Shown here: positions 26,150 to 34,499 of the stretch, piece after piece
How the letters are laid out: each line of letters opens with the position of its first letter
Numbering within the stretch: the first letter of the stretch is position 1
Source: Cytophagaceae bacterium
GTDB taxonomy: Bacteria; Bacteroidota; Bacteroidia; Cytophagales; Flexibacteraceae
DNA: 64,000 nucleotides
Assembly (NCBI GenBank): GCA_027490155.1
Contig: JAIXYP010000035.1
Coordinates: 1-64,000, forward strand
Reading direction: 5' to 3'
Notes under the pieces: generated by a model
Databases searched by the model: none
What the model saw: only the letters and a program-made list of their open reading frames with translations
What the model was told of the DNA's origin: nothing
Position numbers and translations under genes: made by a program

Positions 26150-28387
26150 ATGGATTCGCATATAGACCTAGTTGCCGAAAATAAGGAGATCGTCCGCCGA
26201 TACCGTAAGCTGCTTAAATGCGCCCGGACCCAGATTAAAGAAAAGGACGATGAAAAGCAAATTCGGAAGGCATTTGAGATCGCCCTCGATGCCCACAAGG
26301 ATATGCGGCGAAAAAGTGGTGAGCCTTATATCTATCACCCGATTGCAGTGGCCCAAATCTGCGCTGAGGAAATAGGCTTAGGTACCACTTCTGTAATATC
26401 AGCACTCCTTCATGATACAGTCGAGGATACAGATCTAGAGCTTAGTTCGATCGAGAAGGTGTTTGGACCTAAGGTGTCGCGAATCATTGATGGTCTGACC
26501 AAGATTAGCGGAGTTTTTCAATACGGGTCATCCCAACAGGCCGAGAACTTCCGTAAGATGCTCCTGACCCTCACCGATGATGTGAGGGTGATCTTGATTA
26601 AGCTCGCCGATAGGTTGCATAATATGCGAACCCTAGAAAGTATGTCACGCACCTCCCAGCTTAAGATTGCGAGCGAGACAATTTACCTCTATGCCCCGTT
26701 GGCTCATCGCCTCGGTCTTTATGCGATGAAGACTGAGCTGGAGGATCTATATCTTAAGTATGCGGAGCCTGATATGTATGATGAGATCAAAACAAAGATC
26801 AACCAGACCAAAGCCGCACGTAACAAATTCATAAAGGAGTTCATCGCCCCAATCGAAGAGGAACTTAAGAGGCAGAGTTTGCCAGGCAAGGTCATTGGTC
26901 GTCCCAAGAGCATCTATAGCATCTATAACAAGATCAAGAAAAATAAGGTCGCATTTGAGGAAATCTATGATCTGTTCGCCATTCGTTTAATCCTTGATGC
27001 AGATATTGATCACGAAAAATCAGCGTGTTGGCAGGCCTACAGCATAGTGACGGACTTTTATACACCCAACACTACTCGCCTTAGGGACTGGATAAGTACG
27101 CCCAAAGGAAACGGTTATGAGTCCCTTCATGTGACTGTCATGAGCGGTATCGGCCAATGGGTAGAGGTCCAGATCCGGACTACTAGGATGGATGAAATCG
27201 CCGAAAAGGGATTTGCTGCACACTGGAAGTACAAGGAGAGTACCGCCACCCATCGAGAAAATGGCTTAGAGCTCTGGATAAATAAGGTGCGAGAGATGTT
27301 AGCAAACAACGACAGTAGCGCCGTTGACTTCGTAAACGATTTCCGAAATAACCTATTTGCCGAGGAAGTCTATGTTTTCACCCCGAAAGGCGACTTACGC
27401 ATATTGCCCAATGGCAGCACCGCCCTAGATTTCGCCTTCGACATCCACTCGCACGTTGGAGCCAGCTGCATAGGTGCTAAGGTTAACACCAAGTTGGTCC
27501 CTATTAGCTATAAACTCAGCAACGGGGACCAGATCGAAATACTGACCAGCACAAAACAAAAGCCTAATGAGGATTGGCTAAAGTTTGTGGTGACGAGCAA
27601 GGCCACCAACAAGATCAAGGAGGCATTGCGTGAAGAGAAAAAGCTGATTGCGGCAGATGGCAAAGAGATGCTCGAACGCAAAATGCGTACCATGCGTCTG
27701 GACCTGAACGAGGAGTTGTTGCTTCAGATGCGCTCCTTTTTTGACCTCAAGTCCAACTACGAGCTTTATTATCGGATTGGCAAAAAGCTAATCTCGGTTA
27801 ATGATCTCAAGCGGTTCCGTGATCTCAAGCAAGAGAAACACAACCTCAACAAGCTGGCGCCAAGGGATACCAAACAGTTCGAGCGCGAAATCAAGCAAGT
27901 GCGGAACAAAGAATCGGATAGCTTGCTTATTGGCGAGGACATGGACAAGATAGACTATACCTTGGCCAAATGTTGCGGACCTATCCCGGGTGACCAGGTG
28001 TTTGGCTTTGTGACCATCAACGAAGGAATCAAAATACACCGCACCACCTGCCCCAATGCCGTAGAGCTAATGAGCAACTATGGCTATCGTATTATTAAGG
28101 CCAAGTGGACATCCCAGTCAGAGATTGCCTTTTTGGCTGGTCTACGCATCACTGGCACGGACCGCATAGGCCTAGTCAATGACGTAACCAAGGTCATCAG
28201 CAGCGAGCTAAAGGTCAATATGCGCTCCATCACGATCGAAACCAATGAAGGAGTTTTCGAAGGCGATATTCTACTCTTCGTTCATGATACAAGCCAGCTA
28301 GAGGGACTAATCAAAAAGCTAAAGAGCGTCAAAGGGATTATTGGTGTGTCGCGCTTTAACTTTGACTACAAACCCAATGCGGCCTAG
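26150..28387 (+). CDS. Bifunctional (p)ppGpp synthetase/hydrolase, RelA/SpoT family
   Basis: 745 residues with the full RSH architecture. The HD hydrolase domain is intact (His63 in YIYHP, His88-Asp89 in LLHDTVEDT, Asp154 in KLADRLHNMR). The synthetase domain follows (RPKSIYSIYNKI, YDLFAIRLI, RDWISTPKGNGYESLH), then TGS (VYVFTPKGDLRILPNGSTAL), a Cys/His-containing zinc-finger region (KCCGPIPGDQVFGFV, HRTTCPNA) and a C-terminal ACT domain (ITGTDRIGLVNDVTKVISS). It makes and degrades the stringent-response alarmone. An intact HD site suggests a bifunctional enzyme. It converges with aguA with a 16-base gap. Confidence 0.96.
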   Translation: MDSHIDLVAENKEIVRRYRKLLKCARTQIKEKDDEKQIRKAFEIALDAHKDMRRKSGEPYIYHPIAVAQICAEEIGLGTTSVISALLHDTVEDTDLELSSIEKVFGPKVSRIIDGLTKISGVFQYGSSQQAENFRKMLLTLTDDVRVILIKLADRLHNMRTLESMSRTSQLKIASETIYLYAPLAHRLGLYAMKTELEDLYLKYAEPDMYDEIKTKINQTKAARNKFIKEFIAPIEEELKRQSLPGKVIGRPKSIYSIYNKIKKNKVAFEEIYDLFAIRLILDADIDHEKSACWQAYSIVTDFYTPNTTRLRDWISTPKGNGYESLHVTVMSGIGQWVEVQIRTTRMDEIAEKGFAAHWKYKESTATHRENGLELWINKVREMLANNDSSAVDFVNDFRNNLFAEEVYVFTPKGDLRILPNGSTALDFAFDIHSHVGASCIGAKVNTKLVPISYKLSNGDQIEILTSTKQKPNEDWLKFVVTSKATNKIKEALREEKKLIAADGKEMLERKMRTMRLDLNEELLLQMRSFFDLKSNYELYYRIGKKLISVNDLKRFRDLKQEKHNLNKLAPRDTKQFEREIKQVRNKESDSLLIGEDMDKIDYTLAKCCGPIPGDQVFGFVTINEGIKIHRTTCPNAVELMSNYGYRIIKAKWTSQSEIAFLAGLRITGTDRIGLVNDVTKVISSELKVNMRSITIETNEGVFEGDILLFVHDTSQLEGLIKKLKSVKGIIGVSRFNFDYKPNAA

Positions 28388-28403
28388 CGCCATTTAGTGG
28401 ATA

Positions 28404-29474
28404 CTATTTAGGGCTATAATGCGCCTCTTGCTGGCTCAGGCAATGGAAACTACCTAGGCCCCAGATCAGCTCGGTGCTATCGATGCCGATCACTTTCCGA
28501 TCGGGATGTAATGCTGTAAGGATATCCAGGGCCCGTTGGTCATTGACATCGTCTTGATAGGTAGGCACCACAATTGCTGCATTGGCAACATAATAGTTGG
28601 CATAGCTTGCTGGCAGGACCTGTTCATCATAGATTACAGGCTTTGGCATCGGTAGTTCAATAACGTTGAGCTGCTTGCCATTCAGTAGCCGCATTTTTTT
28701 TAGATCCCGCAAGTTGTCCTGCAGTACCTCGTAGTTAGCAGAGCTTTTATCTGTCTCAACGACGGTAACGACGGTATCTTCATTAACGAATCTGGTAAGG
28801 TCGTCAATGTGTCCATCGGTATCGTCCCCTTCGATGCCATCACCTAGCCAGAGAATCTGCTCCACCCCATAATAGTTGCGCAGGTAGGTTTCGATTTGCT
28901 CTTGGTTTAGCTCCGGATTGCGATTTTCATTCAGCAAGCAGGCCTTAGACGTAAGCAGAGTGCCTTTCCCATTAAACTCTACCGAGCCACCCTCCATCAC
29001 AATTCCAGGGTGCACTACGGGCACATTGCGGAATGCAGCTATTTTGGTAGGGATGTCGTCATCAAGGTTAAAGGGGGGGTATTTGCCACCCCAAGCATTG
29101 TATCCCCAATCGACTACCATTCGGCCTTTGGCCGGATCATGATTCAGCAAAAAGGCTGGGCCATGATCACGGCACCAAGCATCATTGGTCTCGTTGTGAT
29201 GGAATTTAATGTTGGTCAAAGGTATGTTTGCTAATGAAAGATGCTCTAGTGCAAAAGCAGCCATATCTGCATCTTTAACATTGATATGGACCTCTTCGCC
29301 CTTGGCAACAGCCCCAATAAATTGGCAGTAGTATGGGTAGATTGACATAATCTTCCCAGGCCAGCTTTCCTCTTTATGAGGCCAGCTAAGCCATGTTGCT
29401 TGGTGATGCCCCCATTCGGCTGGCATGTAAAATCCTAGTTCGGCTGGCGTTTTGCCATCTAACAACAGGGGCAT
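28404..29474 (-). CDS. aguA: Agmatine deiminase
   Basis: About 356 residues from the ATG at 29474; the frame is open upstream to a TTG at 29528. Family motifs of bacterial peptidylarginine-deiminase-like proteins are present: ATWLSWPHKEESWPG, NDAWCRDHGPAFL, MEGGSVEFNGKGTLLT, GDGIEGDDTDGHIDDLTRF and the C-terminal catalytic Cys in GSFHCLSQQEA. It converts agmatine to N-carbamoylputrescine and ammonia. It lies 79 bases after aguB in the same orientation, so the two steps to putrescine are made together. Confidence 0.95.
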   Translation of the reverse strand: MPLLLDGKTPAELGFYMPAEWGHHQATWLSWPHKEESWPGKIMSIYPYYCQFIGAVAKGEEVHINVKDADMAAFALEHLSLANIPLTNIKFHHNETNDAWCRDHGPAFLLNHDPAKGRMVVDWGYNAWGGKYPPFNLDDDIPTKIAAFRNVPVVHPGIVMEGGSVEFNGKGTLLTSKACLLNENRNPELNQEQIETYLRNYYGVEQILWLGDGIEGDDTDGHIDDLTRFVNEDTVVTVVETDKSSANYEVLQDNLRDLKKMRLLNGKQLNVIELPMPKPVIYDEQVLPASYANYYVANAAIVVPTYQDDVNDQRALDILTALHPDRKVIGIDSTELIWGLGSFHCLSQQEAHYSPK

Positions 29475-29553
29475 AGGTGCGTATCTGTAGAGGGAAGTAA
29501 ATGAAATTGCAACTCGATGGCAAACCAATCGTAAACGATAGAAAGGATAGTGT

Positions 29554-30420
29554 CTAGTCTATGTAGCGCTTCGTGATCGGGTCATAGCTATCAATTCGGC
29601 GATCACGCAAGAAAGGCCAGTGGGTGCGATAATAATCACTTTGCTGAAGGTCAAGGGTCTGTACATGGACAACCTCATCGGTATGGCTGGCTTGGAACAG
29701 AACCTTCCCGTACGCATTCGTTATAAAGGATCCACCCCAGAAGTCCATCTCGTCCTCAGTGCCAATTCTGTTAACACTAATGACTGGCACTCCGTTGGCT
29801 ACCGAATGACCCCGCTGGACAGTCTGCCAAGCAGAATACTGGTCTTGGTTGGTTTCGGCATCTTGTGATTGAGCCCAACCAATGGCAGTAGGATAAACTA
29901 AGAGGTCGGCTCCCATTAGTGTAGTAATACGTGCTGCCTCAGGATACCACTGATCCCAACAAATTAGGACGCCTATCTTGGCAAACTTGGTCTGGAATAC
30001 CTTGTAGCCTAGGTCCCCAGGTGTAAAATAGAATTTTTCGTAATAACCAGGGTCGTCTGGTATATGCATCTTGCGGTACTTGCCTAAATAGGCACCATCT
30101 GCATCGAGTACTGCCGTTGTATTATGATACAGTCCCTCGGCACGCTTTTCGAACAAAGAGGCGATAATCACAACTCCAAGCTCGGCAGCTAAAGCAGACA
30201 TTATCTCCGTGGTAGGTCCAGGAATAGTCTCTGCTAGGCTGAAGTTGGCATAGTCCTCTATGTTACAGAAATAAAGGCTAGTAAATAGCTCCTGCAAAAC
30301 AACTACCTGAGCACCTTTGGCTGCGGCCTGCCTGATCAGGGTCACGGTATGCTCAATATTGGCCTTTACGCCGGCTTTACAGGCCATTTGGACGATACCT
30401 ACTGCAACTTGTTTGCTCAT
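29554..30420 (-). CDS. aguB: N-carbamoylputrescine amidase
   Basis: 288-residue nitrilase-superfamily enzyme. Catalytic Glu in VVLQELFTSLYFC, Lys in YRKMHIPDDPGYYEKFYF and Cys in VLICWDQWYPEAARI. The IPDDPGYYEKFYF stretch is specific to the carbamoylputrescine group. It releases putrescine, CO2 and ammonia from the product of aguA. AAAGGA 8-15 bases before the ATG is a plausible ribosome binding site. No arginine decarboxylase is in the window. Confidence 0.95.
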   Translation of the reverse strand: MSKQVAVGIVQMACKAGVKANIEHTVTLIRQAAAKGAQVVVLQELFTSLYFCNIEDYANFSLAETIPGPTTEIMSALAAELGVVIIASLFEKRAEGLYHNTTAVLDADGAYLGKYRKMHIPDDPGYYEKFYFTPGDLGYKVFQTKFAKIGVLICWDQWYPEAARITTLMGADLLVYPTAIGWAQSQDAETNQDQYSAWQTVQRGHSVANGVPVISVNRIGTEDEMDFWGGSFITNAYGKVLFQASHTDEVVHVQTLDLQQSDYYRTHWPFLRDRRIDSYDPITKRYID

Positions 30421-30764
30421 AATTTTGATCCTTTTATAAGCTTAGCCCTTTGATTAGCAGATAGCTGAAGTCAGATCAATCTGAAACAGCCATTTGGCCT
30501 AAGCGGGTGCAAAATTGGCAAAATCAAGTGGTTATCCATTATCCAGACGTTAAATTGATGCCGCTACATGTACCATCCTGTGCCTACTAACCTTCGTTGG
30601 ACTTAATACACAAAAGACCATCCCTAAGCTGATTCCCCTCCCTCTAGAATGAGGGGCCAAGGCCTGATCAGTATTGACTGCTATATTGCTGCCCGGAACA
30701 TCATCGTTTCAACTTTAGTTACCCCCCCATTTCTGACCTACTCCAAATCAGGATAAAACGCATC
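30421..30764. other. 344-base divergent intergenic region
   Basis: Lies between aguB and the PolX/PHP gene. No coding frame or tRNA is seen. A 6-bp GC-rich inverted repeat (CCCCTC, 30635-30640, with GAGGGG, 30651-30656) encloses ten bases; its role is unclear. Promoters for both genes are expected here but no perfect TAnnTTTG is visible. Confidence 0.4.
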
Positions 30765-32459
30765 ATGGACAACAAGGGCATTATTCGCTATTTCCGTAAA
30801 GCCATTGCCTTGCAAGAACTGCACGAGGTCAACCCGTTTAAAGTAAGGTCATGGCAAAATGGGATCTTTGCACTGGAACAGGTTCAAGACACAGTCGCTA
30901 AGATGATGGTGAGCGACCTAGAGGCGGCCCTAGGCAAAAGCAGCGCTGGCAAAGTCCGGCAGCTGATCGAGACTGGATCAGTGCCCGAAATTGTCGAGCT
31001 AGAGGCAATCACCCCTGCAGGTGTTCTAGACATGATGGGCGTTAAGGGGTTAGGACCCAAAAAACTACTGGCCCTCTGGAAAGAGCATGGAATAGATTGT
31101 GTCGCAAAGCTACAAGCTGCCGCCGAAGCCAATGAGCTGGCCAAACTCAAGGGTTTTGGCGAAAAGACACAAACCAGCATCCTTCAGGCCCTTCAGTTCA
31201 CTAAAAGCAATGTAGGTAAACTTCACTTTGCGGATGCTGAACCAATTGCAATGCTCCTGCAACAAACCATCAGTAAAGCTCTTGGTACAGAAATCCTGAT
31301 ATCAGGCCAAGTGCGTCAAACTGCTGACACTGTGGATAGGCTTGACTTTGTGGCAAACATTGCAGACGATTATCCCACTGCACACAATAAGTTGTCATTG
31401 ATTGAAGGCCTTATTGCGAGGTTAGAGGCATCTGGTCCTTTCACCTGGCAAGGATTGCTGGTTGATGCAGAGCTGCCTGTAACGGTTCATCTGTCGGACC
31501 AACCCGTGAATACCATCTTCCTGACAAGTGCGACCACTACCCATTTGGCCCACCAAAAGGCAGGCAAACCAAGCCTGCGTAACGTTGCTCTCAGTACCAA
31601 GTTGGCCACAGAAGAGGAAGCATACCAACTAGCTGGGCTACCATATATTATCCCCTCGATGCGGGAAAATGTCGCAGAGTGGGCCTTTTCGGAGCGTTAT
31701 ACCACAGATGACTTGGTCAAACTAGAAGACCTCAAGGGTGTACTCCACAACCATAGTACCTATAGCGATGGCGCACATACATTGGCCGAAATGAGCCACG
31801 CCTGTCGAGACCTAGGTTATCAATATTTGGGCATGGCAGACCATTCGCAGTCAGCATTTTATGCCAACGGACTTCGACCTGATCGTGTAAAGACCCAACA
31901 GAAAGAGATTGACCAGCTCAATGCAGACCTTCGGCCATTTATGATACTCAAGGGTATTGAGTCCGACATCCTTAATGATGGCTCATTGGACTATGAACCT
32001 GAGGTATTAGCCTCCTTTGATTATGTGGTGGCCTCGGTCCATAGCAATCTGGGCATGGATTCTACTAAGGCCACAGACCGATTGGTCAAGGCCATCTCCA
32101 ATCCTTATACTACTATCTTAGGGCATCCGAGTGGTCGTTTGCTTTTACGCCGATCTGGATATCCTTATGACGTCCCGACGATTATTGCGGCCTGCAAGGA
32201 ATACAACGTTGTTATCGAGCTCAATGCCGACCCTTGGCGGCTGGACATCGACTGGCGCTGGATTTGGCCAGCACAGGAAGCTGGGCTGATGATATCTGTC
32301 AACCCAGATGCCCACCACATCAATAGTTACCAGAATTTGCGCTATGGTGTGCTTTCCGGCCGTAAAGGTGGCCTGCTCAAGAGACATACATTTAATGCAT
32401 TGGGCCTTGACGAAATGCAAGTCTGGCTCAAGAACAAACGTTCAGGAAAAACCCAATAA
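30765..32459 (+). CDS. PolX-type PHP domain protein with degenerate polymerase site
   Basis: 564 residues, the usual PolX length. N-terminal helix-hairpin-helix domains (MGVKGLGPKKLLALWKEHG, KGFGEKTQTSILQ) precede a family X polymerase core and a C-terminal PHP domain. The canonical GS...RR...DxD nucleotidyltransferase motif reads SGQVRQTADTVDRLD at residues 180-194: the Ser after Gly is Gln, the second Arg is Gln, and the first catalytic Asp is Arg192; only Asp194 remains. The PHP metal ligands look intact (HNHSTYSDG, ADHS, GIESDIL, VHSN, GHPSGR, ELNAD, PDAHH). I infer a 3'-5' exonuclease or phosphoesterase active through PHP and a polymerase that has lost DNA synthesis. Followed 27 bases later by a flavin reductase-like gene. 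Confidence 0.88.
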   Translation: MDNKGIIRYFRKAIALQELHEVNPFKVRSWQNGIFALEQVQDTVAKMMVSDLEAALGKSSAGKVRQLIETGSVPEIVELEAITPAGVLDMMGVKGLGPKKLLALWKEHGIDCVAKLQAAAEANELAKLKGFGEKTQTSILQALQFTKSNVGKLHFADAEPIAMLLQQTISKALGTEILISGQVRQTADTVDRLDFVANIADDYPTAHNKLSLIEGLIARLEASGPFTWQGLLVDAELPVTVHLSDQPVNTIFLTSATTTHLAHQKAGKPSLRNVALSTKLATEEEAYQLAGLPYIIPSMRENVAEWAFSERYTTDDLVKLEDLKGVLHNHSTYSDGAHTLAEMSHACRDLGYQYLGMADHSQSAFYANGLRPDRVKTQQKEIDQLNADLRPFMILKGIESDILNDGSLDYEPEVLASFDYVVASVHSNLGMDSTKATDRLVKAISNPYTTILGHPSGRLLLRRSGYPYDVPTIIAACKEYNVVIELNADPWRLDIDWRWIWPAQEAGLMISVNPDAHHINSYQNLRYGVLSGRKGGLLKRHTFNALGLDEMQVWLKNKRSGKTQ

Positions 32460-32486
32460 ATAAATCCCAGAAGCACCATCCACACC

Positions 32487-33365
32487 ATGTCAGGATATAC
32501 CACCATACTACCAGGTAATGTCAGCCAAGGACAATTTCACGCCTTGATGCTAGGGATGATCGCACCCAGACCAATTGCCTTTGTCAGTACAGTTGATTCG
32601 GAGGGCCAGCCAAACCTAGCCCCGTTCAGCTTTTTCAATGCATTCGGGAGCAATCCGCCTGTTTTGGTGTTTTCTCCGGCGCGTCGTGGTAGAGACAATA
32701 CCATAAAGCACACCCTCGAGAACGTTATGGCCACCAAGGAGTGTGTGGTTAATGTCGTAAGTTATCAGATGGTTGAGCAGATGAGCCTTGCTAGTTGTGA
32801 ATATGCTAAGGGTGTAGATGAGTTCCTCAAGGCTGGCTTTAGCCCAGTACCAAGTGATTTGGTACGGGCCCCCAGGGTAGGGGAGTCCCCAGCCAGTTTT
32901 GAGTGCAAAGTCCTGCAAGTGATCGAGACTGGTGATCAAGGAGGAGCAGGTAACCTAGTGATCTGTGAAATCGTTGCGCTTCATATCGATAATCAGATGC
33001 TAGGCCCAGATGGCAAACTTGACTATATTAAGTTGGACTTAGTCGGACGCATGGGAGCCGATTGGTATGTAAGGTCAAATCAGGACTCGATGTTTGAAGT
33101 TGCTAAGCCCAACATTAAAAAAGGATTAGGATTTGATGCTTTGCCAAAGCATGTCCGCGAGAGCCATATACTATCTGGCAATGACCTAGGCCGCCTAGCA
33201 AATCTAGATGTGGCGCCTACTGCTGAAGAACGAGAGCGAATTCAGTTTGCGCTTTATGCGAAACGTTTATGGACCTTAGCCCAAACTGTAGAAGAGCGCC
33301 AAGTGTTGGGCAAGCAGCTCATTGCCGAACATCGACTGTTTGAGGCTTGGGCGATACTAGTATGA
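32487..33365 (+). CDS. Flavin reductase-like (FMN-binding split barrel) protein
   Basis: 292 residues. The N-terminal two thirds form a flavin reductase-like split barrel with the family segments IAPRPIAFVSTVDSEGQPN, LAPFSFFNAFGSNPP and ECVVNVVSYQMVEQM. The C-terminal 60 residues are a charged helical extension. The family binds FMN non-covalently and reduces flavin for partner enzymes or acts on unknown substrates. Probably cotranscribed with the PolX/PHP gene (27-base gap). Confidence 0.85.
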   Translation: MSGYTTILPGNVSQGQFHALMLGMIAPRPIAFVSTVDSEGQPNLAPFSFFNAFGSNPPVLVFSPARRGRDNTIKHTLENVMATKECVVNVVSYQMVEQMSLASCEYAKGVDEFLKAGFSPVPSDLVRAPRVGESPASFECKVLQVIETGDQGGAGNLVICEIVALHIDNQMLGPDGKLDYIKLDLVGRMGADWYVRSNQDSMFEVAKPNIKKGLGFDALPKHVRESHILSGNDLGRLANLDVAPTAEERERIQFALYAKRLWTLAQTVEERQVLGKQLIAEHRLFEAWAILV

Positions 33366-33429
33366 TCCTGTACAAGAATGTAGGATTGCGCCAAAACAAG
33401 TTTCGAGATATTTTTTTAATCTCGTTGGT

Positions 33430-33437
33430 TACCTTTG
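33430..33437 (+). promoter_or_regulatory. -7 element TACCTTTG
   Basis: A perfect TAnnTTTG located 52 bases before the ATG at 33489. It argues against using the in-frame TTG at 33435 as the start of the membrane protein, since the TTG overlaps this element. Confidence 0.6.
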
Positions 33438-33488
33438 GCCCACACTAACGTATCAAAGGTTAAGGATCTCCAGCCCTTAACACCGAAT

Positions 33489-33968
33489 ATGCACGCGCAA
33501 AATATTTCACTTCTGTTCTTGGTTCCCCTGCTCATGTTGTTGCTGGGTGTCTTCTACATGATAGGGGGCATGCTTCGTCAGCTGGATAGCGGTTACTTTA
33601 AACGTGCCTTCATTTTCTACTTCCTAGGCACCTTCTCTACGTTTTTTGTGATGCAACTGCTAACATCCAACCACCTGGATAGTATCATGACCAGTGAGCT
33701 GGATTTTGTCTTCATTTACAGCACCTATGGCCTCGCGGTCTTCGCTGCTTTCGGCTTTATCTACTTTTATTTCAATAACTTCATCCCGATGATCTTCATT
33801 AGGGCGAGTGTGTTTTTGTCAATTTTCGCCTTGATCACCGGGTCGATTGTTACTTACAAAAAGAGTACTAATCCCGACATCCTAAACTCTAGCAGCAACC
33901 AGTTTCAGGAGGTGCAGCAGGCAAAACCTCCGATAGGTGGCGAGTACAGCCCACATGGACCGAAATAG
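33489..33968 (+). CDS. Membrane protein of unknown function, four helices
   Basis: About 159 residues from the ATG at 33489, chosen because a promoter element covers the earlier TTG. Four hydrophobic segments are seen: LLFLVPLLMLLLGVFYMIGG, FIFYFLGTFSTFFVMQLL, YGLAVFAAFGFIYFYF and IFIRASVFLSIFALITGS. The C-terminus is soluble and Pro/Gln-rich. I recognise no family. The stop codon is followed after one base by the converging MazG-like gene. Confidence 0.6.
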   Translation: MHAQNISLLFLVPLLMLLLGVFYMIGGMLRQLDSGYFKRAFIFYFLGTFSTFFVMQLLTSNHLDSIMTSELDFVFIYSTYGLAVFAAFGFIYFYFNNFIPMIFIRASVFLSIFALITGSIVTYKKSTNPDILNSSSNQFQEVQQAKPPIGGEYSPHGPK

Positions 33969-33969
33969 T

Positions 33970-34374
33970 CTAATCGATTAGCTTTTCGTTCTCGAGATGC
34001 CTAACCGCATCTCTTTTGGTTTTTTTGTCTAGATTTTTCCTGAAGGCATCAGTTAGGTCGATGCCTGTTTGATTTGCTAAGCAGATCAAGACCCAAAGCA
34101 CGTCGGCCATTTCGTCGCCTAGGTTGTTTGCATCTTCTCCCTTTTTGAACGATTGTTCGCCGTATTTGCGCGAAATAATTCGTGCCAGTTCACCCACCTC
34201 TTCGGTAAGAATAGCTAGGTTCGTCAGCTCGCTGAAGTAACGCACTCCAATCGTTTTGATCCAGTGGTCTACCACCAATTGGGCCTCTGCAAGTGTTAAG
34301 TCGGTAGCTTCTCTAGTAGTAAAAGCTGATGCGTCTTTTTTTGCAGGGTCGGTACTTTTGTCTTGACTAAACAC
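33970..34374 (-). CDS. MazG-like nucleotide pyrophosphohydrolase
   Basis: 134 residues, a single MazG-type all-alpha domain with metal-binding acidic motifs LTEEVGELARII and LGDEMADVLWVLICLAN. The short single-domain form resembles dUTPase/iMazG-like house-cleaning pyrophosphohydrolases; the preferred nucleotide is unknown. The start is a GTG at 34374: an in-frame TAG lies two codons upstream and no ATG occurs before the conserved domain. The stop codon is part of the 12-bp perfect palindrome CTAATCGATTAG (33970-33981). Confidence 0.88.
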   Translation of the reverse strand: MFSQDKSTDPAKKDASAFTTREATDLTLAEAQLVVDHWIKTIGVRYFSELTNLAILTEEVGELARIISRKYGEQSFKKGEDANNLGDEMADVLWVLICLANQTGIDLTDAFRKNLDKKTKRDAVRHLENEKLID

Positions 34375-34499
34375 GTGCTAAGGTAGGGTTTGGATAGGGA
34401 TCAGTACCTATATTTTTTGGTGGAAAATTGCACTAGGCGATACTTGGCGTAAATTAAACGCACATCTTTGTCCCGGTAGCCATCAATTGCCCAAAAACC

